Assembly: GCF_051020765.1 (NCBI RefSeq)
Contig: NC_134946.1
Coordinates: forward strand, 6,747,239-6,811,238
DNA: 64,000 nucleotides
Source of the DNA: Lasioglossum baleicum
Lineage: Eukaryota; Arthropoda; Insecta; Hymenoptera; Halictidae
Reading direction: 5' to 3'
The position numbers and the translations under genes are program-made. Positions 33,595-45,157 of the stretch are shown here, in pieces. The notes below the pieces were generated by a model. The model had not been told where the DNA came from and made no database searches. It saw only the letters and a list, made by a program, of their open reading frames with translations. Within the stretch, counting starts at the first letter, position 1; every line of letters begins with the position of its first letter.

Positions 33595-36239
33595 GCAGAT
33601 TTAAGGACATCAGTGTATTGGTTTCAGCGTTACGAGGTGATTAAAGCAAGAGATAAATCTCTATTTGACTCCTGTGCCAATCAGTGCAAACACTTTTGGT
33701 TTGCATAAAGGGGCACTTCTACGACGAAGCTTTCACCAATCATGAAAGTTGGTTTCATGATTTTTGTCCATTGTCAACGCACTGCGGTTACGTTCGAAGA
33801 TAATAATACAGGACACTGTGGAAAATGACTGGAACGGATCCGTTTCTTTTCATGAGAGTAACCCCGAGATCGTTTAACCGGAACTTCTTGAAAGCATCGC
33901 GACTCGAACGTAGACGAAACAAGACGGAAGACCGAACAGAGCCACTCGGGTTTCGAACGGTGCGATGCGACTGGCGCACAAAAATTAGACGCTCCGTGTC
34001 GCTATGGAAGTTCAGCGGGGGAAAAAGGCAATATCAATGACAAGGAGATATTTAATTGTCGCTCGTTGCTTTGCTATCGCTTTTGCGAAGCGCTCTTCTT
34101 CGGAAATAACAGCGAGTTGGTGAAGAACGACGGTCCTCTCGTCCCCTCGTTATCGTCCCAGCGAGACGGAACTAATAAAATACTTCGCCCCGACGAGAAA
34201 ATGCAGGATGAAATTGCGTTAGTTTTTAAATGTCGTGCGCAAGTTCATCACGCGTGCATCCGTGAACACAGGCGTTCTTGTGCGCGCCCGCGCTTGTGCG
34301 TGTGTGTGTGTGTGTGTATCAACAATGCACTCGCGAACCTGTGTAACCTAACACGGTTACGTTAATCTAGTTTTCTTAACGAGGTGGTCTGAAAAACGGG
34401 GAAACATTTCCAACAAAAGTAAAGAGTGGGTAGGGGAAAATAAATCATAAAGGAGAAACATGCCTAGCGCCCGTCACAAAGGCTCATTTTCTCCGAGAAA
34501 TGAGATTAAACTGGAAATAGAGAACGTCACGAGCCATCCGCTTTGAAAGTGCGCTTTCGAAAAACCGAACTAGAAAATATTCGGTGCACGCCGACTCGAA
34601 AAATCAATGTTGTTAGAGACAACAGCAATTTTCAGTTCCTTCTGCTCAAATGACTTTCTTTCTGCTGGTCCCGCATGTAACGTGGAATTAATGGTCTTCC
34701 GGTTACAATAGACGCTGCTGCGTGCTGTATCGAACGTCAGGCGACAGCTAGAGCTGAATCATGTTGAAGAATCGCAACACCCAGTCATACTTATATTGAA
34801 CTATATTTTATAATTCCGGGCTCGTTATTCTTAGCAGTAGTTACTGGAAACTTTGCAGTAGGAGAACCTAAACACTTTAATACTGCCCTGCGTAAGTTTC
34901 ATCGACGAAGTTCACCGGAATCATCGATTTTCTCCGGTTTTCATTTCAATCGTTTCTCTCGCTTGGAAGTCTCGCGACCTCTCGAGAACCAGTTAACCGT
35001 TTCGCTTAACACCCCGTGTAATCGCATTAAATTTGATGAGAAGACAGAGTAGCCGTAGAAATAATTATAATAGTATATCCTGACCGCGTTTACTACGACT
35101 GTCCGTCGCGTCGCGTCGTCGGCAAAACGAACGAGGACAGCGTGTCGAGCGAATATTACCGTCTACGAGAAAGGAGCCGGGGCGACAAAAAAAAAAAAAT
35201 TACGAAACGAAAAGTAAGGCCGAGGGAGAGATAGAAAAGAAGTCCTCCTTAATAAAGGAGAAAGAGAGACAGAAAAACAAAATAAGAGAAGGAGGAAGGA
35301 AAAACAAGGGAATATCAGCCATCTCACACCCATCGTGACAACGTCCGCGTCCCATTCTGGCTTCAACGTCCTTTGAGCCAAACCACCGCACCGTTCACGC
35401 CCTCTTTGCCACCCTCTCTCACCCCCTTACTTCCCACCCTCGACTGGTCCACCGGCAGCCCCGCGCACAGACTGGATACAACGAGCCGACACAAGGGAAG
35501 GGGTTTATATTCCGTTGTATCGTCCCTGCCTTTTCACGATGCGTCGCGTATATCCCGGCTAAACAGGCCATTTCATCACGTTTCGTTTCCTTGTGCCACG
35601 TTGCGTCCGTCTCTTTCTCTCTTCCAGTCTTATTCTTTCACGGCTGCTCGCGCGTCCTTGTCCATCCAACTCTACCCGCGATACGCATTACTACTTTCTT
35701 ACCGGCCTACTTTCCACAGTCCAAACTCTCTCGACGATTCGTGTTAATCTCTGCCACTAGATCCAGCGAAGATGATACATTATTAGGTTGTTGCATAAGT
35801 CCGATTTTGAAGAAACGTTCCTTTCTTTTCTGACTAACATGTTCGCTACCACCGTCACAAATACGTGACACATCCACAATCTGACAGTTCGCTTAAAAAC
35901 GGTCAAATTAATTTTATGCACTCTTCGTTGTTTAAAGTCTTAGTAGAATGCATAATTTTCAGAGAATCTGTGACTTTCTTCTGCTAAACTGTTTTAATAA
36001 TTCAAAATTGGGTACGTTGCATTTCATAAAACTTTCATACAAGGAAGATAAGCAATGAAATAAATGCTGGTAGCGTACGTGCTAAAGCTTATCGATTTTA
36101 GTGAGCACCGATCAACATATCCTGCCCAAGTCATTCGTGTTCCAAGCCGGTATTCTATTAGAAGAGAGGAACGCTTTGATAACCAAAGCGAAGTGCAATT
36201 CAACAGCATATAAGATTCAAGGTATTACATAAAAATATA
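33595..36239. other. No gene supported; microsatellite, CpG patch, mariner end
   Basis: CpG-rich at 33780-34340 and 34880-35760. A (GT)n tract lies at 34298-34317 and purine-rich DNA at 35190-35310. At 35784-35812 TTAGGTTGTTGCATAAGTCC followed by GATTTTGAAGAAACG looks like a mariner terminal repeat; its partner end was not found. Long frames at 35373-35833 are open because the stretch is pyrimidine-rich. Confidence 0.35.
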
Positions 36240-36280
36240 TTAACCCCTTGCCGTACCATTTTCTTTACAGTTACATGAAT

Positions 36281-36357
36281 CATATAAAATGGAATTATTC
36301 CAGCTTGGAAGAAATGTTTCATTTTCGAGTGACAATTATAGCTCCGAGTGCAAAAGG
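36281..36357. mobile_element. P2 fragment nested in P1
   Basis: The right-hand part of P2 (GGAAGAAATGTTTCATTTTC, then GCTCCGAGTGCAAAAGG) ends exactly at TTAA within the P1 element. The left end is lost. Confidence 0.7.
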
Positions 36358-36434
36358 TTAAAACGATTTTATCCCCAAAAATGTCGTAGAAGGGAGAAGA
36401 AAAAAAAAATTTATATCTTTTGTATGGCTACATT

Positions 36435-36552
36435 CAGTTGGGCAAAAATTTTATCCAAATAAAAATTTCGAATAAAGTGGCTTTAAAACCCACATGGAAA
36501 AAACCCACCTCATTCGAAATTTTTATTTGAATCAAATTTTTGCCCGACTCTG
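36435..36552. mobile_element. 118-bp hAT-like foldback MITE nested in P1
   Basis: The ends are CAGTTGGGCAAAAATTT and AAATTTTTGCCCGACTCTG. The arms extend for about 45 bp each (ATAAAAATTTCGAAT with ATTCGAAATTTTTAT). The flanks GCTACATT (36427-36434) and GTTACATT (36553-36560) match at seven of eight positions, an 8-bp target duplication. P1 copies without it have a single GGCTACATTTATT. Confidence 0.8.
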
Positions 36553-36698
36553 GTTACATTTGCTTTATGCTTAAATATTAATTGCAAACGGATCAAATTT
36601 TATTTCATCTAAAAAGAAACGCGTGACATTTGTATTTGTTAGACTTTGTTAAGATCTTCGTGACGAGTCTGACTCGCTAAAATACGGCAGGAGGTTAA

Positions 36699-37959
36699 TA
36701 TACAGGGTGATTCTGGAGACTGGGAGTGGGTACTCTTCTTTAAGTAAAAACATTTTAAAAAATCATATGGCATAATACATCCTAACTTCCTATGATCTTA
36801 TTTTTTTATGCTCCGATGCAACCGCCTGGTGAGATTGCACTTTATCCTTTAATGCGACCCAATTTTTTTTGTTAAACCGATCGATCCCTTTTATTATTCT
36901 GCGTATAAAAGTACTAATCCAAAGTCATCGAAATGTCAATACTTCACGAGAGATATTTGACATTTTACGTCCATTATATCACAAACACAGTTCCTACAAT
37001 TCATATTGAGAGTTTGGATACTTCTTGTAATAAAACACGGTTCCGACATATCACGATACACAGATAATACTTTTGACAGTGTAAAATCGTGCGCGATTGT
37101 CATTGGTGGATAATTAGATACTGTGACACGAACATCACAATGGTTTCGAAAATGCAACAGCCCGGTTAGTCTATTGTTGAATTTTATCTTTGTAAACGCG
37201 TATTAATATCCTCCCAATACAAATTATCAAATAATTACATCACCGGCGTTAAACTATAAAGCTGCAGCGATCCCAATAATGACGATAAGCATCAAAATTA
37301 TAGGCGAGCCAAACGTTATCTCTAAATTATAATTAACGTTTTCACCAACAATTATTCAATTCTCGGACGTTTCGCTCGTTTTTTAAATCAGAAAATTCGG
37401 ACTCCGCAAATCATATTGAATCAAAGAAAAGGGACAAAACACAAATCACTGATTTTTATGATTTGGTTAGACTTTTCTTAATTTAGCATATTGCACATTT
37501 TATTAACCCTCCATCCTTTCATTCCAGAAACTGTCATCAGAATTATTTACTGCAGTTACATTTCTATTTTAAAACATGCGATTATTCTTCTACTTGAACA
37601 AAGAAGATATTTTGTACAACTATTTTTAAAAATTGTATATGAGGGTTAATATGTCACCTTAATCATTTGTTCGTGATAATCAACGCGTTTTAAAATTGCA
37701 CGTGTGACATAATTGTGATACTACAAACAAATATATCATGAAATTAATAAGTGGTTATCAAGAGCTGCCTAGGGCTTAGACATTTAACCGAAAATATCAC
37801 ATTTTTTATGCGGTATAATGCAAAAACACCTGCAGTTTAATCGTCATTCTAGGACACGTTTACAATATATTATTTTAACTTTCACCCTTTCAGGGTCACT
37901 CTCTTTTTGTTCCTGGATTCAAAGAAAATATCCTTGCGCAAAATTTCGTTTTGCATGAC
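36699..37959. other. AT-rich DNA without gene; a lone TACAGGGTG terminus
   Basis: TATACAGGGTGATTCTGGAG at about 36700-36719 resembles an element end, but no partner was found. No coding potential was recognised. Confidence 0.4.
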
Positions 37960-38153
37960 TAAACTGCGAATCTTCATGCATTTATGGTTTATAAAAATGT
38001 TCAAAAAATACTACAATATAAAATTCCACAGAATTTAACACGAGTTTTACTTATTTCGGATCTATAAAGGCTGCTACATGAAAATCTTATTTGTTTCCAC
38101 TTTTTTGAAATTTGTCTACAGAAATTAAAAATTGCATGAACATCCGCAGTCTA
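37960..38153. mobile_element. hAT-like MITE, TAGACTGCGG family (194 bp)
   Basis: The ends are TAAACTGCGAATCTTCATGC and GCATGAACATCCGCAGTCTA. The flanks TGCATGAC (37952-37959) and TACATGAC (38154-38161) match at seven of eight positions. Confidence 0.8.
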
Positions 38154-38295
38154 TACATGACAAATTAAAAGTGTCAGTGATTATGAAAGTGGTGTAAGTC
38201 AAAATTCCAAACAAATTCATCTTTCTTGTGTTTTATTTCGTCGATTGATATCGCTAATAATTATATAGAGAATTGAAAAATGTTACATTTGTTAA

Positions 38296-38493
38296 CCCTT
38301 TGCACTCGGAGCTATTTTAACTCGAAAATTAAACATTTCTTTCGACTTACAATAATTCCATTCTATGTATATTAATTTCTTTCTTTGTACGAATATGAAA
38401 TTGATATAATACCTCAGGCAATACTCAAATGTTTAGTAATTGATTAGATACCAAATTATTTAATAATGTAAACAATATTTTGAGAGCAAAGAG
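38296..38493. mobile_element. piggyBac-like MITE P2 (right end shortened)
   Basis: TTAA at 38292-38295 precedes CCCTTTGCACTCGGAGC. The right side ends AGAGCAAAGAG before CTAA (38494-38497). The interior is typical P2 (AATTGATATAATACCTC and ATGTAAACAATATTTTGA). Confidence 0.7.
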
Positions 38494-38497
38494 CTAA

Positions 38498-39399
38498 ACA
38501 TTATCATGGTAAAATATTTTTTTATCAAATCAAAACACGATTTATTTCACTTTCGTAATCACCGGCGCACTTGTCACATTTCGTAGCCGAAACGTCGAGG
38601 AAACAATACACTGAATACATACACGCTTAACCGGAATGCAAAAACAATAGAATTTTTAACGCGACAGAGCGCATTCGAATGAACCGAAGGAATCAACCGG
38701 TACTCTGGAAGCAATTAAACACATTCTAGCGTACAGTCGAACGAAAGTCACTCGGTTAGACAAGTACGACGGAATTCCTGCTATTTCCTCGAACACGCTA
38801 AGCGCCGGCAATTATTATGCGACTGTGTGTTTCGTCCGCGATGATCGCGCGAAATTCCATCCGCGGATAATCGAGACTGTACCGATTCGATGGGAATTTA
38901 AATTTCGATAAGGGAGCTTACTCGGAAAATAGAGTTCCTCGAATGTTTCCCAGTGTCGCGGGACAATATTTAGAGTGAAAGCAAGGAGAAATCGTACGCA
39001 TAGTTTTTACAACAATAAGCAATGTTTTCAGTAAAAATACGGGAGGGTATGGCGTGAGTCGTTTCTACGAGACGATAGCCTTCTCTCCCGTGAGATCTAT
39101 TACAGATGTGTTTCTACTACGAAAATACTCGTCTTATCGTCTATCCTTGGCCGAACTTTGAAGACGAACACGTATGTAACGTGGACGTAGTATTCGAACA
39201 AAATTGAACGTATAATTAACTCTCGACGAAATAAACCGTTCGCTCCAACAGATAGAATTGCTTGATCGAATCCATCGATATAGTCCTTTGACCACTGCAA
39301 CGCGTCTTCGATACACGGTGTGATCTTAAATACCGATCGTCTGACCACTTTGATGGGCGTGTTATCACTACTATCAATATTAATATTGGGTTACATAGT
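38498..39399. other. Probable intron of the minus-strand gene; no exon seen
   Basis: GC-mixed DNA immediately downstream (in transcription) of the signal-peptide exon's donor. I found no convincing acceptor plus open exon here. Minus-strand frames at 39100-39455 are shadows in other phases. Confidence 0.35.
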
Positions 39400-39407
39400 G
39401 TACTCAC

Positions 39408-39501
39408 GTGTCGCCTGGGAGGTCTCGCAGTACAAGACGACCAAGAGTAATCCACCCACGAGGAGCGTAGCCAGATAGCACGAACCCGAACTGCAGCCCA
39501 T
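39408..39501 (-). CDS. First coding exon of an unidentified secreted or membrane protein (signal peptide)
   Basis: Reading the minus strand from 39501 gives MGCSSGSCYLATLLVGG, then LLLVVLYCETSQAT. This is a textbook signal peptide: a short start, a hydrophobic core of about 15 residues (LATLLVGGLLLVVLY) and a small-residue cleavage region (SQA). The exon ends after 31 codons plus one base at CAC|GTGAGTA, a strong donor, so the next exon starts in phase 1. An in-frame TAG lies eight codons upstream, so this ATG is the probable start. A two-codon uORF overlaps it. I cannot name the protein. Short signal-peptide first exons before a very long intron are common in insect secreted and cell-surface genes (knowledge). 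No further exon was identified at lower coordinates in the window. The alternative is a chance frame; the signal peptide, donor and upstream stop together argue against it. Confidence 0.6.
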
Positions 39502-39509
39502 CACGGCAT
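39501..39509 (-). promoter_or_regulatory. Two-codon uORF overlapping the start codon (ATGCCGTGATG)
   Basis: On the minus strand ATG CCG TGA ends in the A of the main ATG (TGATG overlap). Such minimal uORFs can lower translation or allow termination-reinitiation (general knowledge). Whether this lies in the mature mRNA is inferred. Confidence 0.4.
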
Positions 39510-40455
39510 CACTACTGATTTGCTACAATTTTCACAGTAATCCTCACCGTATCACACTGAGGTGGCCCGATTACGAGCGTGTCGTTCTTTCTCCACGGTA
39601 AAGGTAAACTATTTCGCACTGTCACTTAGCAAAACAGCCGGCTGTCATCCGTGGCAGAGGGTCCATTCGAATGCCGACCACGTCGTCGTCCAGTCCAGCA
39701 TCAGCATCCGTGTAGAACGGTGTCGCGCGGGATTTCAGTTTACTCGGTTGCACGCGTCACATGGCTTCGTCAACTTTTCACGCGCATCGTAACTCCTCGT
39801 GGCCCGTTGTATCTCGCTGTGGATCGATCCAAACTTCCCTGCGATTCGTCACTACCCCGCCGGATACTATTCATCGAAGATTCATCATCGAGCTCACCCT
39901 CGAACGTTGCCGATTCACCCTCACCGTCGACTCCTCGCTCATCGTTTCACCATTCTCTGTAAATCCCGTAAAGATACTTTACACCGATTCACGATCAAAC
40001 CGGCGCGGCGTTCCTCGTTAGAGGATCGTCAAACTTTACGGAGCCGGTCCGCATCCCCGAAACTCTCAATCCCGACCCCAACCCAGGCTCCAAAATCCAT
40101 CTACCCTTTCCTCTCCCCCCCCCCCCTCCCCTGCCCTCCAGTGATTAGAATTCTATACGGACTCAGACCCGATGATGGAAAAGCAGATCGGGCACAGTTT
40201 TCTTTGTACGTGCGAATCTCCGTACGAGCTACCAGACCGCCAATGCGATTCCACTGAATGCATACAGCTCGGGCCAATTATCGAAGTTTAGGAGACCGGT
40301 TAAATCTCCTCGGGCGGAACGTCGCGTCGGCCAAGCGGACACGTTCAACTTTGCCGCTGCAGCGGATAGTGTAACTTAAATCGGACCAACACGCGACAAC
40401 GTGTCCCGATCGTTCGATTTTTTTTACGTCTTCGCGCACCTCGTGAACATCTTGC
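39510..40455 (-). promoter_or_regulatory. CpG-rich likely 5'UTR or promoter region of the minus-strand gene
   Basis: The stretch upstream of the signal-peptide exon is CpG-rich and contains a C-homopolymer run near 40118-40130. Several plus-strand frames (up to 152 codons) are open but look compositional. No TATA box or clear start site was pinned down. Confidence 0.35.
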
Positions 40456-40797
40456 AGCTTACGTATTACATATTGGAAGCGAAAAAGAAGTCATCTGCGA
40501 CGGCGCAAAGAGGGTCCCCACACGTTCGTAGTATTTACTACCTAGGCATGACCGTTGTAGCTAATATTTCGCTAGCACGGAAAATACGAGCGACTCGGGG
40601 CGTGCCGTTGCCGCATTCCTTCCGAGTGACTTCTCTGCAGCTCCCAATAACAACGTGTTACATATTGGGAGCCGAAAAGAAGTCACCTGCAATGTGGGGC
40701 AAGGAGGGTCTCGGCACGCATCGATGCTTCCGTACTCCCAATGTTTAGGCTTCGACGCTACACGCTCGTAGTATGCGACCGCTGTAGCCAATATTTA
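40455..40797. repeat. Tandem duplication, period about 192 bp, with a hairpin
   Basis: Two diverged copies share CGTRTTACATATTGGRAGC, GAAAAGAAGTCAYCTGC and a later block ending GTAGCYAATATTT. A stem-loop sits at the start of the second copy (40627-40684). Confidence 0.6.
40627..40684 (+). ncRNA. Imperfect hairpin (pre-miRNA-like shape, unproven)
   Basis: GTGACTTCT pairs with AGAAGTCAC, and after an internal loop CTCCCAATA pairs with TATTGGGAG around a loop of about 13 nt. The size is near that of an animal pre-miRNA, but the stem is weak in the middle. No known family was recognised. It could equally be a relic of a foldback element. Confidence 0.25.
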
Positions 40798-40798
40798 G

Positions 40799-40950
40799 CC
40801 CTTAACACTCGAATGGTGACTCTGAGGCGCCACGAAAAATTGCTGTACCAATATTTACATGTTATACCAATTTCGTATCCATAAAATTTAAAAAGTTACA
40901 GGGAATGGAAATATTCTAGCGAGGAAGAAATGTTTTATCTTTTATTTGAT
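40799..40950. mobile_element. piggyBac-like MITE P2, truncated
   Basis: CCCTTAACACTCGAATGG and the following GGTGACTCTGAGGCGCCA-type block match P2. The far end is missing after about 40950. Confidence 0.65.
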
Positions 40951-43900
40951 TTTAAAACCGGAACAACACTTGGACGCGCCCATCCCGACTTCTTTTTCTA
41001 TTCTTCCTTCTGACTTTAGAAAAAAAAAAAAAAGGAACCCGTGACCTCTCCGATCAATTCCTGCACACCGAAATTAACACTATTCTCGATCGGTTCACGA
41101 TTATGCGTGGACTCGTCGAGAAGATCTCTAGAGACTCCTGAGAGCGAAAAATCGGTGTATCGCGCATTGTCGGAAATGATATTCATTCGCAGAGTACCTA
41201 ATGGACCGTGAGTCGTTTAACGTTCGCTTTCAGAAACCGATGATTCACGCGTAATTAAAATAGAGAAAGGTATCGGGGTTCGTCGTCATTTTCCACCGAA
41301 GTTCGTTGCCGGTCGGCCGATCAGTTGGTTCGTACAAATCACGTATTTAGGGCGCGGCATAAATCATCCGCGTGTTACGCGGGAACGTATGGCCTTTTAA
41401 ATTGATCGAGACCGAGGATCGCGCTCCCGCATCTGCGATCCGAGCGTGTCCGCGTCGCATTATTTCGAGTATGTATGCACCGGGGATCGTTGTTAATTAG
41501 AAATGCCCGGGCGAGTCGTCAGGAGCTTCGACGGCCACGCGACGAAATGAAAGTCTACTGTGTAGAGACGAAATACGAAGGAACGACGGCAGAGACTCGT
41601 TACGCGCCGCCGAGAGTCGTGTTTGTTGCGAGTTACGGAACGCGTGCGGAGTTCATAAATCGCGGGGCGGGATTAGTCGTGAGGTCGGGTCGGGTCGGGC
41701 CGGGCCGGTTCGACGCGTGAAATAAAAAGGCTCGCGCGGACTGTCGCAAGATTTGTGTATCGGTCGCGGTGCTGCGGTGAACAATATTCGCGGTTGCCAA
41801 GGAAAGTAGATCGCGGAAGCCGTATATCTTCGTGTATCGGTTTATTCCCACCTCTAATCAGTGGGTCGACGAGAATCGGCATACAGAGTCCCTCGTGTAT
41901 ATGCATCGAATAAACCGCTTTGTCTTGAACGGTGTGCGGAAACCCGTGTACCGTTTCTACGCTCGAATCGTTCGGTTTCTGCGGGAGAACGGGTCCATTA
42001 GCTCCCGTTTAAAAAAGGCTGCCGCTCTGGAAACCATCGTTTCCCGTGTCAACGACAGACGTTCGCTTTGCAACTTCGCGGAGGCGCGCAATTCGGTGAG
42101 AACACACAGCGGGGGAAAAAACAGCGCGCGCGGAACATGTTTTTTCACCCGGGGAAAGCAAGCTTGTTTCTTTTTTTATCTTTTCGGCCGGAGCGAAGAT
42201 GAAGTAAACAACAACGGGAACGACAGGTGGAACGACGACGGGGAATGAAACGAAGTGCACGTTCCGCGACTCACGCGAGGCACGTGGCGGGTGACGCGGA
42301 TGTACATGGATATGTATGTATTAAATAAAACGGGTCCGCTCGGCGACAAAGGAGAACGACGATCATCTCGATTTAAATGCCAGATGCCTGTCCGCGAGAC
42401 TCTCACGCTCTATCTCTCGCGTACTCCGAACAAAAGCGCAGGCCGCCAAAGGGCCCAGCGTGACTTTGACGGCTTCGAGTGAGCTCAAATATCATCACAC
42501 GCCTCCGCGCGCGCACACAGACGCACAGACACACACGTGCTCGGGCAATGTTGATCGACGAGCTCTCTCTCTCTCTCTCTCGTGTTGTCACCGGCTCGAC
42601 ACGTCGAGTCGAGTCGAGTCGAATCGAGTCGCAGCCAGTACGAAGAATTCGTGAAAACGACGAACGAAAAGATAAAAGAGGAGGGCAAGCTTTGTCGGGC
42701 GAAAAAGACGTTCGCGCGAGCCGTTTCAGCTGCACGTTCTCACTCTTTTGCAGCCGTCCGCTTTTTCTAGATAGATTCGTATGTGACCCTTCTCGCCGTT
42801 CCCGACTACTTTCAGAAACATCGTCACGCACTCGTCCCCGTTTCCATCCCTTCTCGTTCGCTAAGCGATCCGACGAGAACGTGTATCTTTAACCGTTTCT
42901 TCCACGGGTGACACGTTCAACTTTCGGGAAAAACTCCCGACGACGTACCAGGAGGCAGCTGTCGTCCGATTGTCTCGATGTTTCGCGATGACAGCAATCT
43001 GGCGGAACACGCGGGTCACAGTTCAAACGCCACACCGAGAATCCGGCCGTACACACCGTCGACGAATTCGACAGCGGGGCGTAAATCGGTCCGGGCACGG
43101 GTTGAAAAACGCGACGACAACGATCAGAAACAGAGAACAGAGCGGAAAGCTGTACGCGACGCGGTACGCGGAACGAACAAGCCTCGAGTGTACTCTCGGC
43201 TCTGGCTCTGCTTTCGGAACTGAGTCGAGAGAGAGAGCATCGTCAGAGTTTCAAGGGATTCAGAGCTACCCCTACCCCCAACCCCCTAAGCCCCTACCAC
43301 CGGAGTCGACCCCTGTCTCTCGGCAACCCGCGTGCTCCAGCGCTCGCAGTTTTCCCCTGAGCCGCCAGCCCCACTCGTCCCGCAAGGATGTCCCCCACTA
43401 TCGAAAGCATCACCACCCCAGTCGGCAGCGGCGCGGCGTCTCGACTGCGCGCGGCCGCCAGAGCGCACGGACCAAGCCACCACGCGCGCACTCGAATCCA
43501 GTCGAATCCAGGCACGCGCGCGTCACCACCAACTCCGGGATCTCCGCGGGCCACATGCGGGCTTAAAAATACGCCTCGTTACTCCGACGACACTGTATCA
43601 CGCGCGACGCCACGGTGCTGCGGAATCTCCGAAACGTGGCAGCAATTCGTTTAGTATGGAAACGACATTTTCAACAATTTATGTAGCAGTATTCAAACAC
43701 ATCGATCATAGACCATAATAGAACCTAAAAACAACTGCGATATATGCTAATTTAAGGAAAACATTTATCCTATTTCTTTACTGTTTTCGTGTATAACCCT
43801 TGATTCTTTTAAGTTTTATCGTACAGATATTGTTCAGTGCAGTAAGTACACACATTACTTGAAATTATAAAATAAATAGGAATACATTTGGACGGTGGTT

Positions 43901-44028
43901 ATTCATTTCTTTTTTGTTTAAAAGTAGACATAAATATCACGATGGTTTCCTATATCTTTGTTGTTTTCAGTATACATACCAGCAGCGCACTTAATGAGAC
44001 TTGGATATTTTGTAATTTATAATTATTA
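40951..44028. promoter_or_regulatory. CpG-rich region with microsatellites; possible promoter of a flanking gene
   Basis: The densest CpG stretch of the window is about 41050-43660. It includes (GGTCG)n at 41682-41707, (CT)n at 42562-42581 and (GAGTC)n at 42603-42631. Open frames up to 198 codons overlap in several phases and on both strands, with Arg/Ser/Thr-rich, domain-free translations, which is what stop-poor GC-rich DNA gives. It could hold the transcription start and non-coding first exons of the minus-strand gene at 39.4 kb. No exon is supported. Confidence 0.3.
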
Positions 44029-44030
44029 TA

Positions 44031-44684
44031 CAGTGAGTGTAAACAGTATTCGTACGCCCTTTAAAATAGAATGACTTTTTTGTAATTGTACCAAAGAACC
44101 GGATTTTTTATAATCGATTAGAAGCATTGGTTTACGAAATGATATGCAAAAAAGATTTTCCAATAATTATAATTTACAAGGTAACATGTAAACATAAAAA
44201 AGGCCTTTTTAAGAATTTTTTTTTGGGACCTTAATGAAAATTTAAACTATATGTTTTGTAAATCTATGTTAGAATTGTACACATACTGAATATTTCATCG
44301 GAATCGCTTGACGCAGGAAAAACGACACGCATCGAAAATTCGAAAGATGTACGATTCTGTGGATTTTAAGCATGAACTGATCAAAAGTCGTATAAAACTA
44401 CGATTTTCACAATTTTTAACCGCGTGTAGCTCGTGTGTATGTTAATCAATTTCGATGGAATATTCAGCATATTTTAAATTTTCATTGAGAGCCCAAATAA
44501 AAAAGTTTTAAAAAATGCCTTTTTTTATTTTTGCATATAACCTTGTAAATTATAATTGCGTCACATATCATTTCGTAAACCAGTGCTTCTAATTGATTAT
44601 AAAAAATCAGGTCGTTTGGTACAATTGTAAAAAAGTTATTCTATTTTAGGGCGTGCGAATACTACTCGAATACTTTTTACACTG
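44031..44684. mobile_element. Tc1-type foldback element, GTATTCGTACG family (654 bp)
   Basis: TA at 44029-44030 and 44685-44686. The left arm CAGTGAGTGTAAACAGTATT is matched by the inverse at the right. The arms are about 150 bp, including GGTTTACGAAATGATATGC and GCGTCACATATCATTTCG-type partners. The interior (about 44200-44530) is itself partly self-complementary and resembles the interiors at 823 and 22746. No transposase frame. Confidence 0.8.
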
Positions 44685-44845
44685 TACATATTATGGTAAA
44701 AGCTGCTATAAAAATCGGATTAAATTATATTGCTGGTATTTCTATAGTAGTTATATTAATTTCGTAAGTTTCCGATAAATTTTGCACTTTATTAACACAG
44801 TTCGCCCGAAATCTAAAAGATGGCTGTAAACGCGCCAGTATTTTC

Positions 44846-45157
44846 ATGCAGAAGTATAACATTATACCAGCACTATCATATTTCGGGTTTTACGAGGGTT
44901 ACCGAAGGTGCAACCGAAAAATGCCGGTAGAAACTGCGACAAACTGCCGCGCAGTGCATCATAGAAACGGCGCGACGAGAACCACCGGGACTCCTCACGG
45001 AGCGATACCCTTGATCAAACTATCGCGAGATTATGTGGGGACCGAGCCACCCCTCGTTGTTAACACCTTCGAGCCCACGACGGAACCATTACTCGCGATG
45101 TTTACGCCCCGAACTCTCTCCGCAATGGTGATACTAACGATTATATTCCAGGGGTAG
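44846..45157 (+). other. GC-rich block with a 103-codon ORF (unidentified)
   Basis: The frame begins after a possible acceptor (TTTTCATGCAG at about 44842-44852). It contains CNRKMPVETATNC, RTTGTPHGAIPLIKLSRDY and a hydrophobic C-terminus (TLSAMVILTIIFQG), then stops. The DNA at 44890-45160 is far more GC-rich than its AT-rich surroundings. On the minus strand another frame is open at about 45139-45318. I do not recognise either protein. It may be an exon, a transposon relic or a non-coding conserved block. Confidence 0.25.

Larger units (their letters stand above)
36244..36694. mobile_element. piggyBac-like MITE P1 with two nested insertions
   Basis: TTAA lies at 36240-36243 and 36695-36698. 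The ends are CCCCTTGCCGTACC and TACGGCAGGAGG. Inside are a P2 fragment ending at TTAA 36358-36361, placed at a TTAA present in the uninterrupted P1 (ACAGTGATTAAGACG near 7869), and a 118-bp hAT-like mini-element at 36435-36552. Confidence 0.8.

Noticed and set aside
39651..40257. 103- to 152-codon plus-strand ORFs
   Set aside because: They run antisense to or upstream of the signal-peptide exon, in CpG-rich DNA, and cross a C-homopolymer run; no domain.
42479..42892. Ser/Arg-rich ORF as an SR-type protein
   Set aside because: No RRM domain; Ser codons come from a (CT)n tract and Arg/Glu codons from GAGTC repeats.
42403..43718. Several long overlapping ORFs (up to 198 codons)
   Set aside because: They overlap in multiple phases and on both strands, are Arg/Ser/Thr-rich without domains, and lie in the most CpG-rich, stop-poor DNA. 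Microsatellites run through them.
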